This document shows positions 1 through 7,172 of a stretch of 14,965 nt of DNA, in pieces (the first letter of the stretch is position 1; every line of letters starts with the position of its first letter). The position numbers were made by a program, and so were the translations under genes. This stretch comes from Bacillota bacterium (GTDB taxonomy: Bacteria; Bacillota; Clostridia; Lachnospirales; Cellulosilyticaceae): the NCBI GenBank assembly GCA_023457875.1, contig JAEXBC010000119.1, forward strand, positions 1 through 14,965, read 5' to 3'. The notes under the pieces were generated by a model. It had not been told where the DNA came from. It saw nothing but the letters and a program-made list of their open reading frames with translations, and ran no database searches.

Positions 1-872
1 GCATACATGAGGACATTCTGAGGTTTAACCTCGACACCTCCTTCAATTAATGCCTTCATTGCCTTATACTCTATTTCAAATTCTTCAAAAGAAAGATCAT
101 CCAAGAAAATAATATAATGAAGTCCTCTTTCTCTTAGTAAAGGAATAATTTGATAAAAATGTAAAAAATCAGACTTTGATAGTTCAAGCAAACGTAATCC
201 CTTATGGTGATACGCATTTAATACTGCCTTCACCATAGAGGATTTACCTGTACCACTGTCGCCAAATAATAAGGCATTATTCGCAGGATAATTATTTAAA
301 AACTGCTCGGTATTTTTAACTAGTATTTCCTTTTGATAATCACAACCAATTAATTCTTGAAGTGTAATAGGATCTATTTCACTAATTCCAATAAGTCCTT
401 TCTCCTGCTCCCACTTAAAAGCCTTGTATCTATTCATCATACCAGCGCCATGGGCTTTGTAATATTGAATGAGTATTTCTAAAAAAGCTTCAGGCGTAGG
501 CTTGTTTGCGAGTGCACCATAAATCGGATGATACATCTTGTCTTCTTCTTTAGGAGTTAACTGTATCTCAACTTCTTGGCAATGAAAAAGTGCAATCAGT
601 TTCTTGATATCCTCCAAAGCTAATATTTTTAATGCCTCATCCATTTGGGTGCCTTCCTTTTCTGCACTTAGAGAAAATGGATTTTCATCGCTAGCGATTA
701 AAAAGCTCAGGTATTTTTTAAACAAATCACCTCCAAGTTTATGCTCATAACTCTTTTTTAAAAGTTCACTTTTTATACTTGCTCTTAACTCTGTATTATC
801 TGCCTCTAATAAGCGGTACATATCTCTTATAATAGGTTCTTCACTTAATTTTTCGTAAAATAAATAATTCAT
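1..872 (-). CDS. DUF815-type AAA+ ATPase (3' end beyond window)
   Basis: Partial gene running off the left edge; about 290 codons are visible from ATG 872-870, preceded by a GGAG ribosome binding site. Beyond a helical N-terminal half there is a P-loop, GDSGTGKSS (residues 204-212), and a Walker B strand ending LDDLSFE (D258-D259), the combination and spacing typical of the DUF815 family of ATP-binding proteins. Members are cytoplasmic ATPases of unknown substrate. The C-terminal part of the ATPase domain is missing only because the window ends. It is the last visible gene of a minus-strand run, 31 bp after the L,D-transpeptidase gene, so probably cotranscribed with it and with the M16 peptidase gene. 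No lesion is seen. The family assignment is confident; the cellular role is not known. Confidence 0.88.
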   Translation of the reverse strand, partial: MNYLFYEKLSEEPIIRDMYRLLEADNTELRASIKSELLKKSYEHKLGGDLFKKYLSFLIASDENPFSLSAEKEGTQMDEALKILALEDIKKLIALFHCQEVEIQLTPKEEDKMYHPIYGALANKPTPEAFLEILIQYYKAHGAGMMNRYKAFKWEQEKGLIGISEIDPITLQELIGCDYQKEILVKNTEQFLNNYPANNALLFGDSGTGKSSMVKAVLNAYHHKGLRLLELSKSDFLHFYQIIPLLRERGLHYIIFLDDLSFEEFEIEYKAMKALIEGGVEVKPQNVLMY

Positions 873-903
873 GTTTTTTCTCCTCAATGCACACATATTT
901 TTC

Positions 904-2307
904 TTATCTAACCCAAACCGTTGTTCCGACCGGAATATGTTTATAGAGCCAGGCGCTATCCTCTTCAGAAAGCCTTACACAGCCATGGGAGACCCTTCGC
1001 CCTAAGTCATACTGTCCAGACTTAATATACTTTCCTGTGCGATCAAACAGTATAGAATGAAACATATAATCCTTGTAAAAAACTAATGCATTTTTACAGC
1101 GATAACCCTTTTCAAGTCCAAAGTAAGGGAAGCTATACTCTACTTGATACAAGCCAGTAGGCGTCAGATTATTATTTTTTCCAGATGAGCAAATAAAGTT
1201 CTTCTCTAAATGCCAGAGGCTTCCTTCTTTCTTTAAGACATAAATACGTTGACGACATATATCCGTCCAAATTAAATAGGGTGTACTGCTTGTTAGCTCT
1301 TTATACGCTACAAAATCCTCTATATCTTCCGCTTTTACCTTTTGTACACCACCAGTGGATTCGCCAAGGATGTTGATACTATCATATGGAACCTGTATTT
1401 TCTTACCCTTTTCATCTATAACCACATAATAATATCTTTTTTCCGAACGCCAAAGTTGTACCTCGGCTTTTGCCTCCAGCTTGCCTACTGCGTATTTCAT
1501 TGTAGCTTTGATGTGATGCTTTGGAAAGAGTCTTTCTAATGCCTCACCTCTTACCGCTTTTATATATTTTTGAAATAAGACAGCATTTTTTTGTCCATAG
1601 GTTAAAGACTCCTCATTATACAAGCTTTGAGGCGTGATAAAGGTTGTAATATAAATTTGGTTATCTTTTGTGGATATATTTTTTAGATAACTTTGCCCTG
1701 GCTCTAGATACACCTTCTGCTGTTGTTCACTAAATCCATCCTTTTGAAAAAACAAGTGCCTTAAAGTAAGTGCCATGATATGGTCACTTTTATTTGTGAT
1801 ACACTTTTCTTTTACTAATAGATTCATAAGTTCTCCGTTTATCTTTGGTTGTAGGGCGATGAGTTTCTGATAATAAGAAACCTGCCACATTTCTTGTAAG
1901 GCATCTAGCGGAATAAGTATTTCTTCTTGTACCCTTAAGCAATAGCTTCTTACTGGACCACAATAAATGGGGGACGAATACATATACACCGTTTCACCCT
2001 TTACTGGTAAGGTGGATCTGTTTATCTCTGTTTCAGTCCCTGAATTATCAAGATAAATCACATCCTCCTCTTTGGTCCATGTTACGCCTATGGCTCTTAA
2101 TTCACTTAAGGTAACATATTTCTCATCTGCAACTTCAAATAATGGATAAATATGCTGTCCTGCTAGTAGCCCTGTAGAAGCTTCTTTAACACTACCTATC
2201 GCTACACTTTTATATCTATTTGACACCTTGGTTGGTATATTTTCTAATAGGATAAAGCTACCAAATAGCATCATAAATAATAAGCTGATTTTTTTTACCG
2301 TTTTCAT
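904..2307 (-). CDS. Membrane-anchored L,D-transpeptidase (YkuD domain)
   Basis: A 467-aa protein. The N-terminus has a basic start and a hydrophobic stretch (about residues 7-22), a signal anchor or signal peptide, so it should act outside the membrane on peptidoglycan. Residues about 45-155 resemble the copper amine oxidase N-terminal-like substrate-binding fold common in clostridial wall enzymes (inference). The C-terminal domain, about 344-467, is YkuD: H417 sits in MFHS and the catalytic motif SHGCVRL is at 440-446 with nucleophile C443. Such enzymes form 3-3 cross-links or attach proteins to peptide stems. The start is supported by AGGAGG seven bases upstream of the ATG. It lies 27 bp after the M16 peptidase gene and 31 bp before the DUF815 gene, suggesting one transcript. 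The middle part (160-340) is not recognised. Confidence 0.9.
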   Translation of the reverse strand: MKTVKKISLLFMMLFGSFILLENIPTKVSNRYKSVAIGSVKEASTGLLAGQHIYPLFEVADEKYVTLSELRAIGVTWTKEEDVIYLDNSGTETEINRSTLPVKGETVYMYSSPIYCGPVRSYCLRVQEEILIPLDALQEMWQVSYYQKLIALQPKINGELMNLLVKEKCITNKSDHIMALTLRHLFFQKDGFSEQQQKVYLEPGQSYLKNISTKDNQIYITTFITPQSLYNEESLTYGQKNAVLFQKYIKAVRGEALERLFPKHHIKATMKYAVGKLEAKAEVQLWRSEKRYYYVVIDEKGKKIQVPYDSINILGESTGGVQKVKAEDIEDFVAYKELTSSTPYLIWTDICRQRIYVLKKEGSLWHLEKNFICSSGKNNNLTPTGLYQVEYSFPYFGLEKGYRCKNALVFYKDYMFHSILFDRTGKYIKSGQYDLGRRVSHGCVRLSEEDSAWLYKHIPVGTTVWVR

Positions 2308-2334
2308 GGCATCCTCCTCAGCTTTAGCATATCC

Positions 2335-5253
2335 TTAAATGCTAAAATGTATAACATCAAATAGTTCTTTATGCCTTATAAGTTGTTTCTTGCTTCCCAT
2401 CACACAAAAAGCATTTTCCTTATTCATTGCTTCAAATAAAGCGCTACATTTCTTGAAGTCTAAAGTCGTGGTATTTAACATTTCTTGATATATTTGTTCT
2501 CTATAAGTAGGAGGCATACCCGTTATAAAATCACTACATGCTCTTTCACTTTTTTGTTCATTACTAAGGGGTGTCAGCATCCCAGAGAGGGTACTGATAA
2601 TATAACGTTCTAATATCTCTTCATCCATCTCTAGTTCATTTAAATAAGCACTTATTTCCTTAAAAACCTGTAAGGTACTTTCTAAATGAGGATCACAATA
2701 AGAACATACTGCTAAATCTCCATCTCTATCCATCATGATTTCACAACCATATGCACCTTTCTGTAACCTTAATCGATCCCAAAGATAAGTGTTTTCAAGA
2801 ATATTACAAACTACTTCATAGCTTCCATGGTAGCTAAAACCTGCTTTTTTGTAATCAAAGCCTTGTACAATAGCTTGAACATCTTGACTGATACAGAAGC
2901 CTTCTCTTTTAGCACCAGCTAAAAAATCATACCGTTGTATTTCTGATTGTTGCTCTGATAACACCTTAATAAGCGGCGTAATTTTCTCTATGAATACTTG
3001 TCTGTCTTTTTTTTCAGCACTTAAACAGATACGTAATCCATCTCTTCGCATCACTTGATTAAAAATAGTTTGAAGCTTTTCACTTAACGTATCAAAAATA
3101 GTATCGAAATCTTCATATATTTGCTTTATAAAATGATAAAAGTCAATTCCTGATGTCTTTTCTTCATAGGCACCTGCCGGTGAAAAATAGGTATAAAATC
3201 TTTGCACGCTACGATACTGTGGTGCCTCCACAAAGCTTCTTTCCATTTCATAGACAATATTTCCAATTGCTTCTTTCAATTTTGCCGCTTCCACAAAGCG
3301 ACTTTCAGTAAATAATTCAATCATCAGGTTCATACAAGGCAAAAGTTCTTCTATCAATACTTTCCCACTTATTTTAAATATAGGCGTAAAGTTCTTCGTC
3401 CCAAACAAAGTATAGGCATGAAGTGCACTATGTATCCCTCCTGTATAGGTATTAATAGCATTTTCAATCTCTTGATAGCTCTTTTTCTTTGTTCCCATAT
3501 AAGAAAACAAATGTGCTAAAAGACCTAAATAAGATAGATCTTCTGGCTTAATATGACCTACGTCAAACAAAAAATGAAAATAACCAATACCACTGGTTTG
3601 CTGACTTAAATATAATCCCTTGCAGTCTTCAATATCAAAGGCCTCCAAGTCCGCACTATCCAGTTTATTAGGCATATCTCCTTTTGTTAAATGTGGCAAG
3701 CGCTTAAGGAGTTCTTTATCATTTTCTACAAGCTGTTCTTGCTCTAACTTAATATTCTCCTTCATGAGGCTGCGACATTCCTTTTTACTCATCTGCATTT
3801 TGACCTTTAATAATTTCTTGCGCTTTTCTTCAATTTTGTCCACTAATAAACTTTTCTTTGGTACTAGGGTCAGTAAAAGTCTATGGGTGTTTTGAAGTAG
3901 ATATTTTTTAATTAAATTTTCAAAATACCCCTCACAAGACACTTCTTTAATTTGCATAAAGGCTTCCTTATACGTAATAGGAGCAAACGCTTTTCCTCCA
4001 TGTAAGTAGTTATTAAGAAGCATCTCACTATACTGAACACCTATAGGTTCATAGCCTGCATCAACTTCTCTTAATTCAATGGCTAAGGTGTGCATACTTG
4101 CTTCTATCAACGCTTGAGGAATGCCTTCTGTAGCTAAACGCTCTAATTCGGTCATGATAACGGTTTCAAAACGTTTAATTTCTTTTGGGTCACACCCCTT
4201 GAGGGTAATTGAAAAAACAGGTTGTTTGCGACAAGCATCATAGCCACCATCACTTAGGCTTATGCCAAGTTCTTCTTCTAATACTAAGGCTTTTAGTAAA
4301 GGGGATGCTGCACTTCTTAATAACATATGCTCTAGTATTTCAAAGCTTAATCGTAATTTAGTGTCTGTACACGCACCTACTACAAAGCTTAAATTAAATA
4401 TACTTTGTGCTGTCTTTTCATCAGCAGGATAATAACGCACCTGTTCTTTAGGCGTAGTAAATGCAGCTTGTCTTCTTACCTTCTCCTTATAGTGTCCTTT
4501 ACTAATCTGATTTAAGCTGTGCTTGTTTAATGCTTTTAATTGCTCTCTTAAATCTCCATTTCCATAAAGACAGATATAGGCATTATCACCTTCATAGTAC
4601 TTGCGATGAAAATCTAAGAATTCTTCTTCAGAAAGCTGTACAATTTCTTCTGGCATACCTCCCGCATCATATTGATAGATGTTATCTGGAAATAATGCCT
4701 TCATTTTATAATACTCTAGCCAAGTAGCTGCACTTGCATATTCTCCTTCCATCTCATGATACACAACGCCACTATAGTCAAGATATGCATTCATATGCTC
4801 CAGCGTATAATGCCAACCTTCCTGCTTAAAATAAACATCATTTTTATAGATTAAAGGATGAAAGACTAAGTCTATATACACCTTTGCAATTCCCATTAAA
4901 TCTTTTTCATGGGGGCTGGCAGCATAATACATGGTCATATCAGGATAAGTACACGCATTAAGTACTGTACTCATTGAACCTTGTTGCAATGCCATAAAAG
5001 TTTCCTTTAGCGGATAATTAACCGAGGCACAGCATACACTATGCTCAACAATATGTGCTGCGCCCTTATTATTATCTGGAAGAGTTTGAAAACCTATACT
5101 AAATACCTTATGCGGATCATCATTACTTAAACTAATGAGTGTTACACCACTTTTTTCATGGCAAAACAATCTCCCTACACCCTGCACTTCTTCAATAAAT
5201 GTCTCTTCAAGCAAACAAAAGCCCTCGTAACTTGCTCCTTTTTTCCATTCCAT
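2335..5253 (-). CDS. M16C zinc metallopeptidase (PreP/insulinase type)
   Basis: A 972-aa protein, full length for the presequence-protease (PreP/Cym1) subfamily of M16, which folds as four domains enclosing a chamber that degrades unstructured peptides. The inverted zinc motif HIVEH gives H67, E70 (catalytic) and H71 in the usual context after KGAA; the third metal ligand is probably E167 in the YHEMEG segment, which matches the NEMKG-like region of the family. The long middle part (about 470-720) corresponds to the M16C-associated domain and contains a charged helical linker near 480-530. There is no signal peptide or membrane segment, so it is expected in the cytoplasm as a peptide-clearing protease. 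The ATG follows AAAGGA at a suitable distance. It is first in the minus-strand run with the transpeptidase and DUF815 genes and is divergent from fprA. Confidence 0.92.
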   Translation of the reverse strand: MEWKKGASYEGFCLLEETFIEEVQGVGRLFCHEKSGVTLISLSNDDPHKVFSIGFQTLPDNNKGAAHIVEHSVCCASVNYPLKETFMALQQGSMSTVLNACTYPDMTMYYAASPHEKDLMGIAKVYIDLVFHPLIYKNDVYFKQEGWHYTLEHMNAYLDYSGVVYHEMEGEYASAATWLEYYKMKALFPDNIYQYDAGGMPEEIVQLSEEEFLDFHRKYYEGDNAYICLYGNGDLREQLKALNKHSLNQISKGHYKEKVRRQAAFTTPKEQVRYYPADEKTAQSIFNLSFVVGACTDTKLRLSFEILEHMLLRSAASPLLKALVLEEELGISLSDGGYDACRKQPVFSITLKGCDPKEIKRFETVIMTELERLATEGIPQALIEASMHTLAIELREVDAGYEPIGVQYSEMLLNNYLHGGKAFAPITYKEAFMQIKEVSCEGYFENLIKKYLLQNTHRLLLTLVPKKSLLVDKIEEKRKKLLKVKMQMSKKECRSLMKENIKLEQEQLVENDKELLKRLPHLTKGDMPNKLDSADLEAFDIEDCKGLYLSQQTSGIGYFHFLFDVGHIKPEDLSYLGLLAHLFSYMGTKKKSYQEIENAINTYTGGIHSALHAYTLFGTKNFTPIFKISGKVLIEELLPCMNLMIELFTESRFVEAAKLKEAIGNIVYEMERSFVEAPQYRSVQRFYTYFSPAGAYEEKTSGIDFYHFIKQIYEDFDTIFDTLSEKLQTIFNQVMRRDGLRICLSAEKKDRQVFIEKITPLIKVLSEQQSEIQRYDFLAGAKREGFCISQDVQAIVQGFDYKKAGFSYHGSYEVVCNILENTYLWDRLRLQKGAYGCEIMMDRDGDLAVCSYCDPHLESTLQVFKEISAYLNELEMDEEILERYIISTLSGMLTPLSNEQKSERACSDFITGMPPTYREQIYQEMLNTTTLDFKKCSALFEAMNKENAFCVMGSKKQLIRHKELFDVIHFSI

Positions 5254-5308
5254 AGTGCATCCTTTCTATTACGACTTGATATTTTATCTGATGTTTTGTC
5301 TTATCTTA

Positions 5309-5337
5309 TTATTATCCCATAAGGATTCATTTGACAA
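5309..5337 (-). promoter_or_regulatory. Putative promoter of the M16/YkuD/DUF815 run
   Basis: On the minus strand TTGTCA (5337-5332) is followed after 17 bases by TAATAA (5314-5309); a GATAAT with 15-base spacing overlaps it. The -35 overlaps the -35 of the divergent fprA promoter almost completely, so the two promoters appear back to back. This is a motif match only. Confidence 0.4.
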
Positions 5338-5358
5338 TAACTGATTTTATTTTATAAC
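5331..5358 (+). promoter_or_regulatory. Putative sigma-A promoter of fprA
   Basis: Perfect -35 TTGACA (5331-5336), 16-base spacer and TATAAC (5353-5358, five of six matches). This leaves a leader of about 55 bases to the strong ribosome binding site AAAGGAG at 5404-5410. A second TATAAT at 5389-5394 has no good -35. Confidence 0.6.
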
Positions 5359-5418
5359 AGCTACACTATTTAATTAAAATGATAAAACTATAATTATACC
5401 CATAAAGGAGTTATTATT

Positions 5419-6636
5419 ATGTCTAATATACATCAAATATCATCAGATTTTTATTGGTTAGGCGCTTTGGATCCTAACCTACGTACCTTTGATATCGTTA
5501 TGGAAACTGAGTTTGGAACCTCTTATAATGCCTATCTCTTAAAGACAACAGATGGCGTGATTCTTTTTGAAACTGTAAAAGAGAAGTTTTTCGAAGACTA
5601 TTTTGAAAAACTAACTTCTCTTGTTTCCCTTGTAGATATTAAATATATTATTGTTAACCATACTGAGCCTGACCATGCTGGTTCTGTGAGTAAACTCATT
5701 GAAAGAGTACCTCATATCACTGTAGTAGGAAGTCAAATTGCTATCAAAAATATTGGTCATATGATTCATGCTTCCTTTAATAGTCTCTCTGTTAAAGATG
5801 GACAGACACTTACCTTAGGAAACAAAACGGTACGTTTTATATCTTCTCCTCAACTCCACTGGCCAGATACAATGTATTCTTACATTGAGGAAGATAAATT
5901 TTTAATCACTTGTGACTCCTTTGGTGCTCACTACTGCGATTCCCGTCTCTACAGAAGTGCTCTTGAGCCTGAAAAGGATGAGGCATACTTATCTAGTTAT
6001 CAATACTATTATGATAATATCATGGGACCATTTAAACCCTTTGTGTTAAAGGCACTTGATAAAATAAAGCCACTTGAAATTAATCTGATTTGTCCTGGTC
6101 ATGGAATGATTTTAGATCCCTCAAATATAAGCTATTATCTTGATTTGTATGAAGAGTGGAGCCAACCAGTTATCCATTCGCCTCGCATTGTAATTGCCTA
6201 TGTTTCTGCTTATGGCTATACCAAGCAGCTAGCTCATGCCATTTATGACGGCATTAAAGCTAGCGGTTATACAGGTGATGTAGATTTATTTGATTTAGAG
6301 GTTGAGCCTATCGATAAAGTGCTGGCAGTCGTTAATACAGCTCAAGGTTTACTTGTTGGCTCTTCCACTATTCTAGGGGATACACTTCCTCCAATCTGGC
6401 AGCTTCTAACTACTTTAAATCCTATTCTCCATAAGCATCTTTATATGGGATGCTTCGGTTCATATGGTTGGAGCGGAGAAGCGCTTAGCAATATCGAAAC
6501 ACGCATCAAACAGCTTAAATGTACGATGCCATTAGCCCCACTTGGAGTCATCTTTAGACCTAACCAAGAAGACTTAGAAAAAGCTTCAAATTTTGGTAAA
6601 CAATTTGTAGAAGCGCTCACGTTAAAAAGTAAATAG
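5419..6636 (+). CDS. fprA: A-type flavodiiron protein (FprA family)
   Basis: A 405-aa cytoplasmic flavodiiron protein, which in anaerobes reduces O2 to water and/or NO to N2O. The N-terminal metallo-beta-lactamase-like domain holds the full diiron ligand set: H81, E83, D85 and H86 in NHTEPDHAGS, H147 in QLHWPD, D166 in TCDSFGAH and H228 in CPGHG. The C-terminal flavodoxin-like domain starts near 256, with the FMN phosphate loop SAYGYTK at 263-269. There is no rubredoxin or other extra domain, so electrons must come from a separate donor. Length is typical for the short class. The ATG lies eight bases after AAAGGAG. It stands alone, between its own promoter and a terminator, and is probably an oxygen-defence gene, which fits the anaerobic nrd genes nearby. 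Whether O2 or NO is preferred cannot be read from the sequence. Confidence 0.95.
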   Translation: MSNIHQISSDFYWLGALDPNLRTFDIVMETEFGTSYNAYLLKTTDGVILFETVKEKFFEDYFEKLTSLVSLVDIKYIIVNHTEPDHAGSVSKLIERVPHITVVGSQIAIKNIGHMIHASFNSLSVKDGQTLTLGNKTVRFISSPQLHWPDTMYSYIEEDKFLITCDSFGAHYCDSRLYRSALEPEKDEAYLSSYQYYYDNIMGPFKPFVLKALDKIKPLEINLICPGHGMILDPSNISYYLDLYEEWSQPVIHSPRIVIAYVSAYGYTKQLAHAIYDGIKASGYTGDVDLFDLEVEPIDKVLAVVNTAQGLLVGSSTILGDTLPPIWQLLTTLNPILHKHLYMGCFGSYGWSGEALSNIETRIKQLKCTMPLAPLGVIFRPNQEDLEKASNFGKQFVEALTLKSK

Positions 6637-6704
6637 TAGCCTAAATAGTAATCTATAACACTATTTATACGTGAAAATTTTACCTGGGCTACCTGCACAC
6701 ATTA

Positions 6705-6744
6705 AAAAAGGAATTTAAAGCACAATGTCTTTAAATTCCTTTTT
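6705..6744. terminator. Rho-independent terminator after fprA
   Basis: Perfect 16-bp inverted repeat, AAAAAGGAATTTAAAG (6705-6720) and its complement (6729-6744), around an eight-base loop and ending in a T run. The A run on the other arm means it could also serve the minus-strand gene that ends at 6820. Confidence 0.85.
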
Positions 6745-6819
6745 ACTTATCTTATATTGTATATTTCTTATGTGCTTCATCCACTTACTTTTTTATTTTA
6801 AGGCATACCTACTTATGAC

Positions 6820-6984
6820 TTAAGCGTTTTTATTCCCGAGCTGCATAAATGACAGTTTTGACTCTGGTTTAACATTTTGAATAATGCTTCCTCTTAATTG
6901 ATTCTTATCATAAAGCATGGTGATATAAACACTTTTTGATCCGCCTCTTGCTCTGTAATAGCATATTGTTTCTCCTGCTTTCAT
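6820..6984 (-). CDS. Small protein of unknown function under a LexA box
   Basis: Encodes 54 aa beginning MKAGETICYYRARGG. I chose ATG 6984-6982 because GGAGG lies eight bases upstream; an in-frame ATG at 7032 would have no ribosome site and would lie upstream of the -10 box, making a 70-aa form unlikely. The product is basic and polar, has one cysteine (about residue 8), no membrane segment and no motif I recognise, and looks beta-rich. Its promoter contains a near-perfect Gram-positive LexA site, so it is probably induced by DNA damage. In Gram-positive bacteria small SOS proteins include division inhibitors such as YneA, but this one has neither the membrane helix nor the LysM domain of YneA, so no function is assigned. 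It is monocistronic, with a terminator-like hairpin on each side. Confidence 0.7.
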   Translation of the reverse strand: MKAGETICYYRARGGSKSVYITMLYDKNQLRGSIIQNVKPESKLSFMQLGNKNA

Positions 6985-7020
6985 CTTATATTCCTCCGTC
7001 TCATTTTCTCTATTAATGAG

Positions 7021-7049
7021 AGTATAACACATATCGAACGTATGTTCTA
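7021..7049 (-). promoter_or_regulatory. Promoter with embedded LexA (SOS) box
   Basis: On the plus strand 7035-7048 reads CGAACGTATGTTCT, matching the Gram-positive LexA/DinR consensus CGAACRNRYGTTYG at all but the last base; the GAAC/GTTC core is perfect. On the minus strand the -10 is TATACT (7026-7021) and the weak -35 TAGAAC (7049-7044), 17 bases apart. The LexA box therefore covers the -35 and most of the spacer, the usual position for repression of the 54-aa gene. Confidence 0.8.
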
Positions 7050-7128
7050 GTACTTTTTTTAAATTTTTATATTTTTTCTAGCGTATGATTTCAAAACTAA
7101 ATTCTTCTCCATCTACGGGCCCATAAAG

Positions 7129-7172
7129 ACAAAAAAATAAACCACTCTAAGAAGAGCAGTTTATTTTTTTGT
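7129..7172 (-). terminator. Terminator of the nrdG-dut-nrdD operon
   Basis: A 14-bp perfect inverted repeat, ACAAAAAAATAAAC (7129-7142) and its complement (7159-7172), plus an inner CTCT/AGAG pairing. It begins at the nrdD stop codon and ends in a T run in minus-strand RNA. The symmetrical A and T runs allow function in both directions. Confidence 0.8.

Noticed and set aside
6636..6692. Nested pairing GTAGCC/GGCTAC with AAATAGT/ACTATTT after fprA
   Set aside because: Short stems with a wide asymmetrical spacer and no T tract; the strong hairpin at 6705-6744 explains termination better.
6820..7032. A 70-aa start for the LexA-controlled small protein
   Set aside because: The upstream ATG precedes the predicted -10 box and has no ribosome site; the ATG at 6984 has GGAGG at the right distance.
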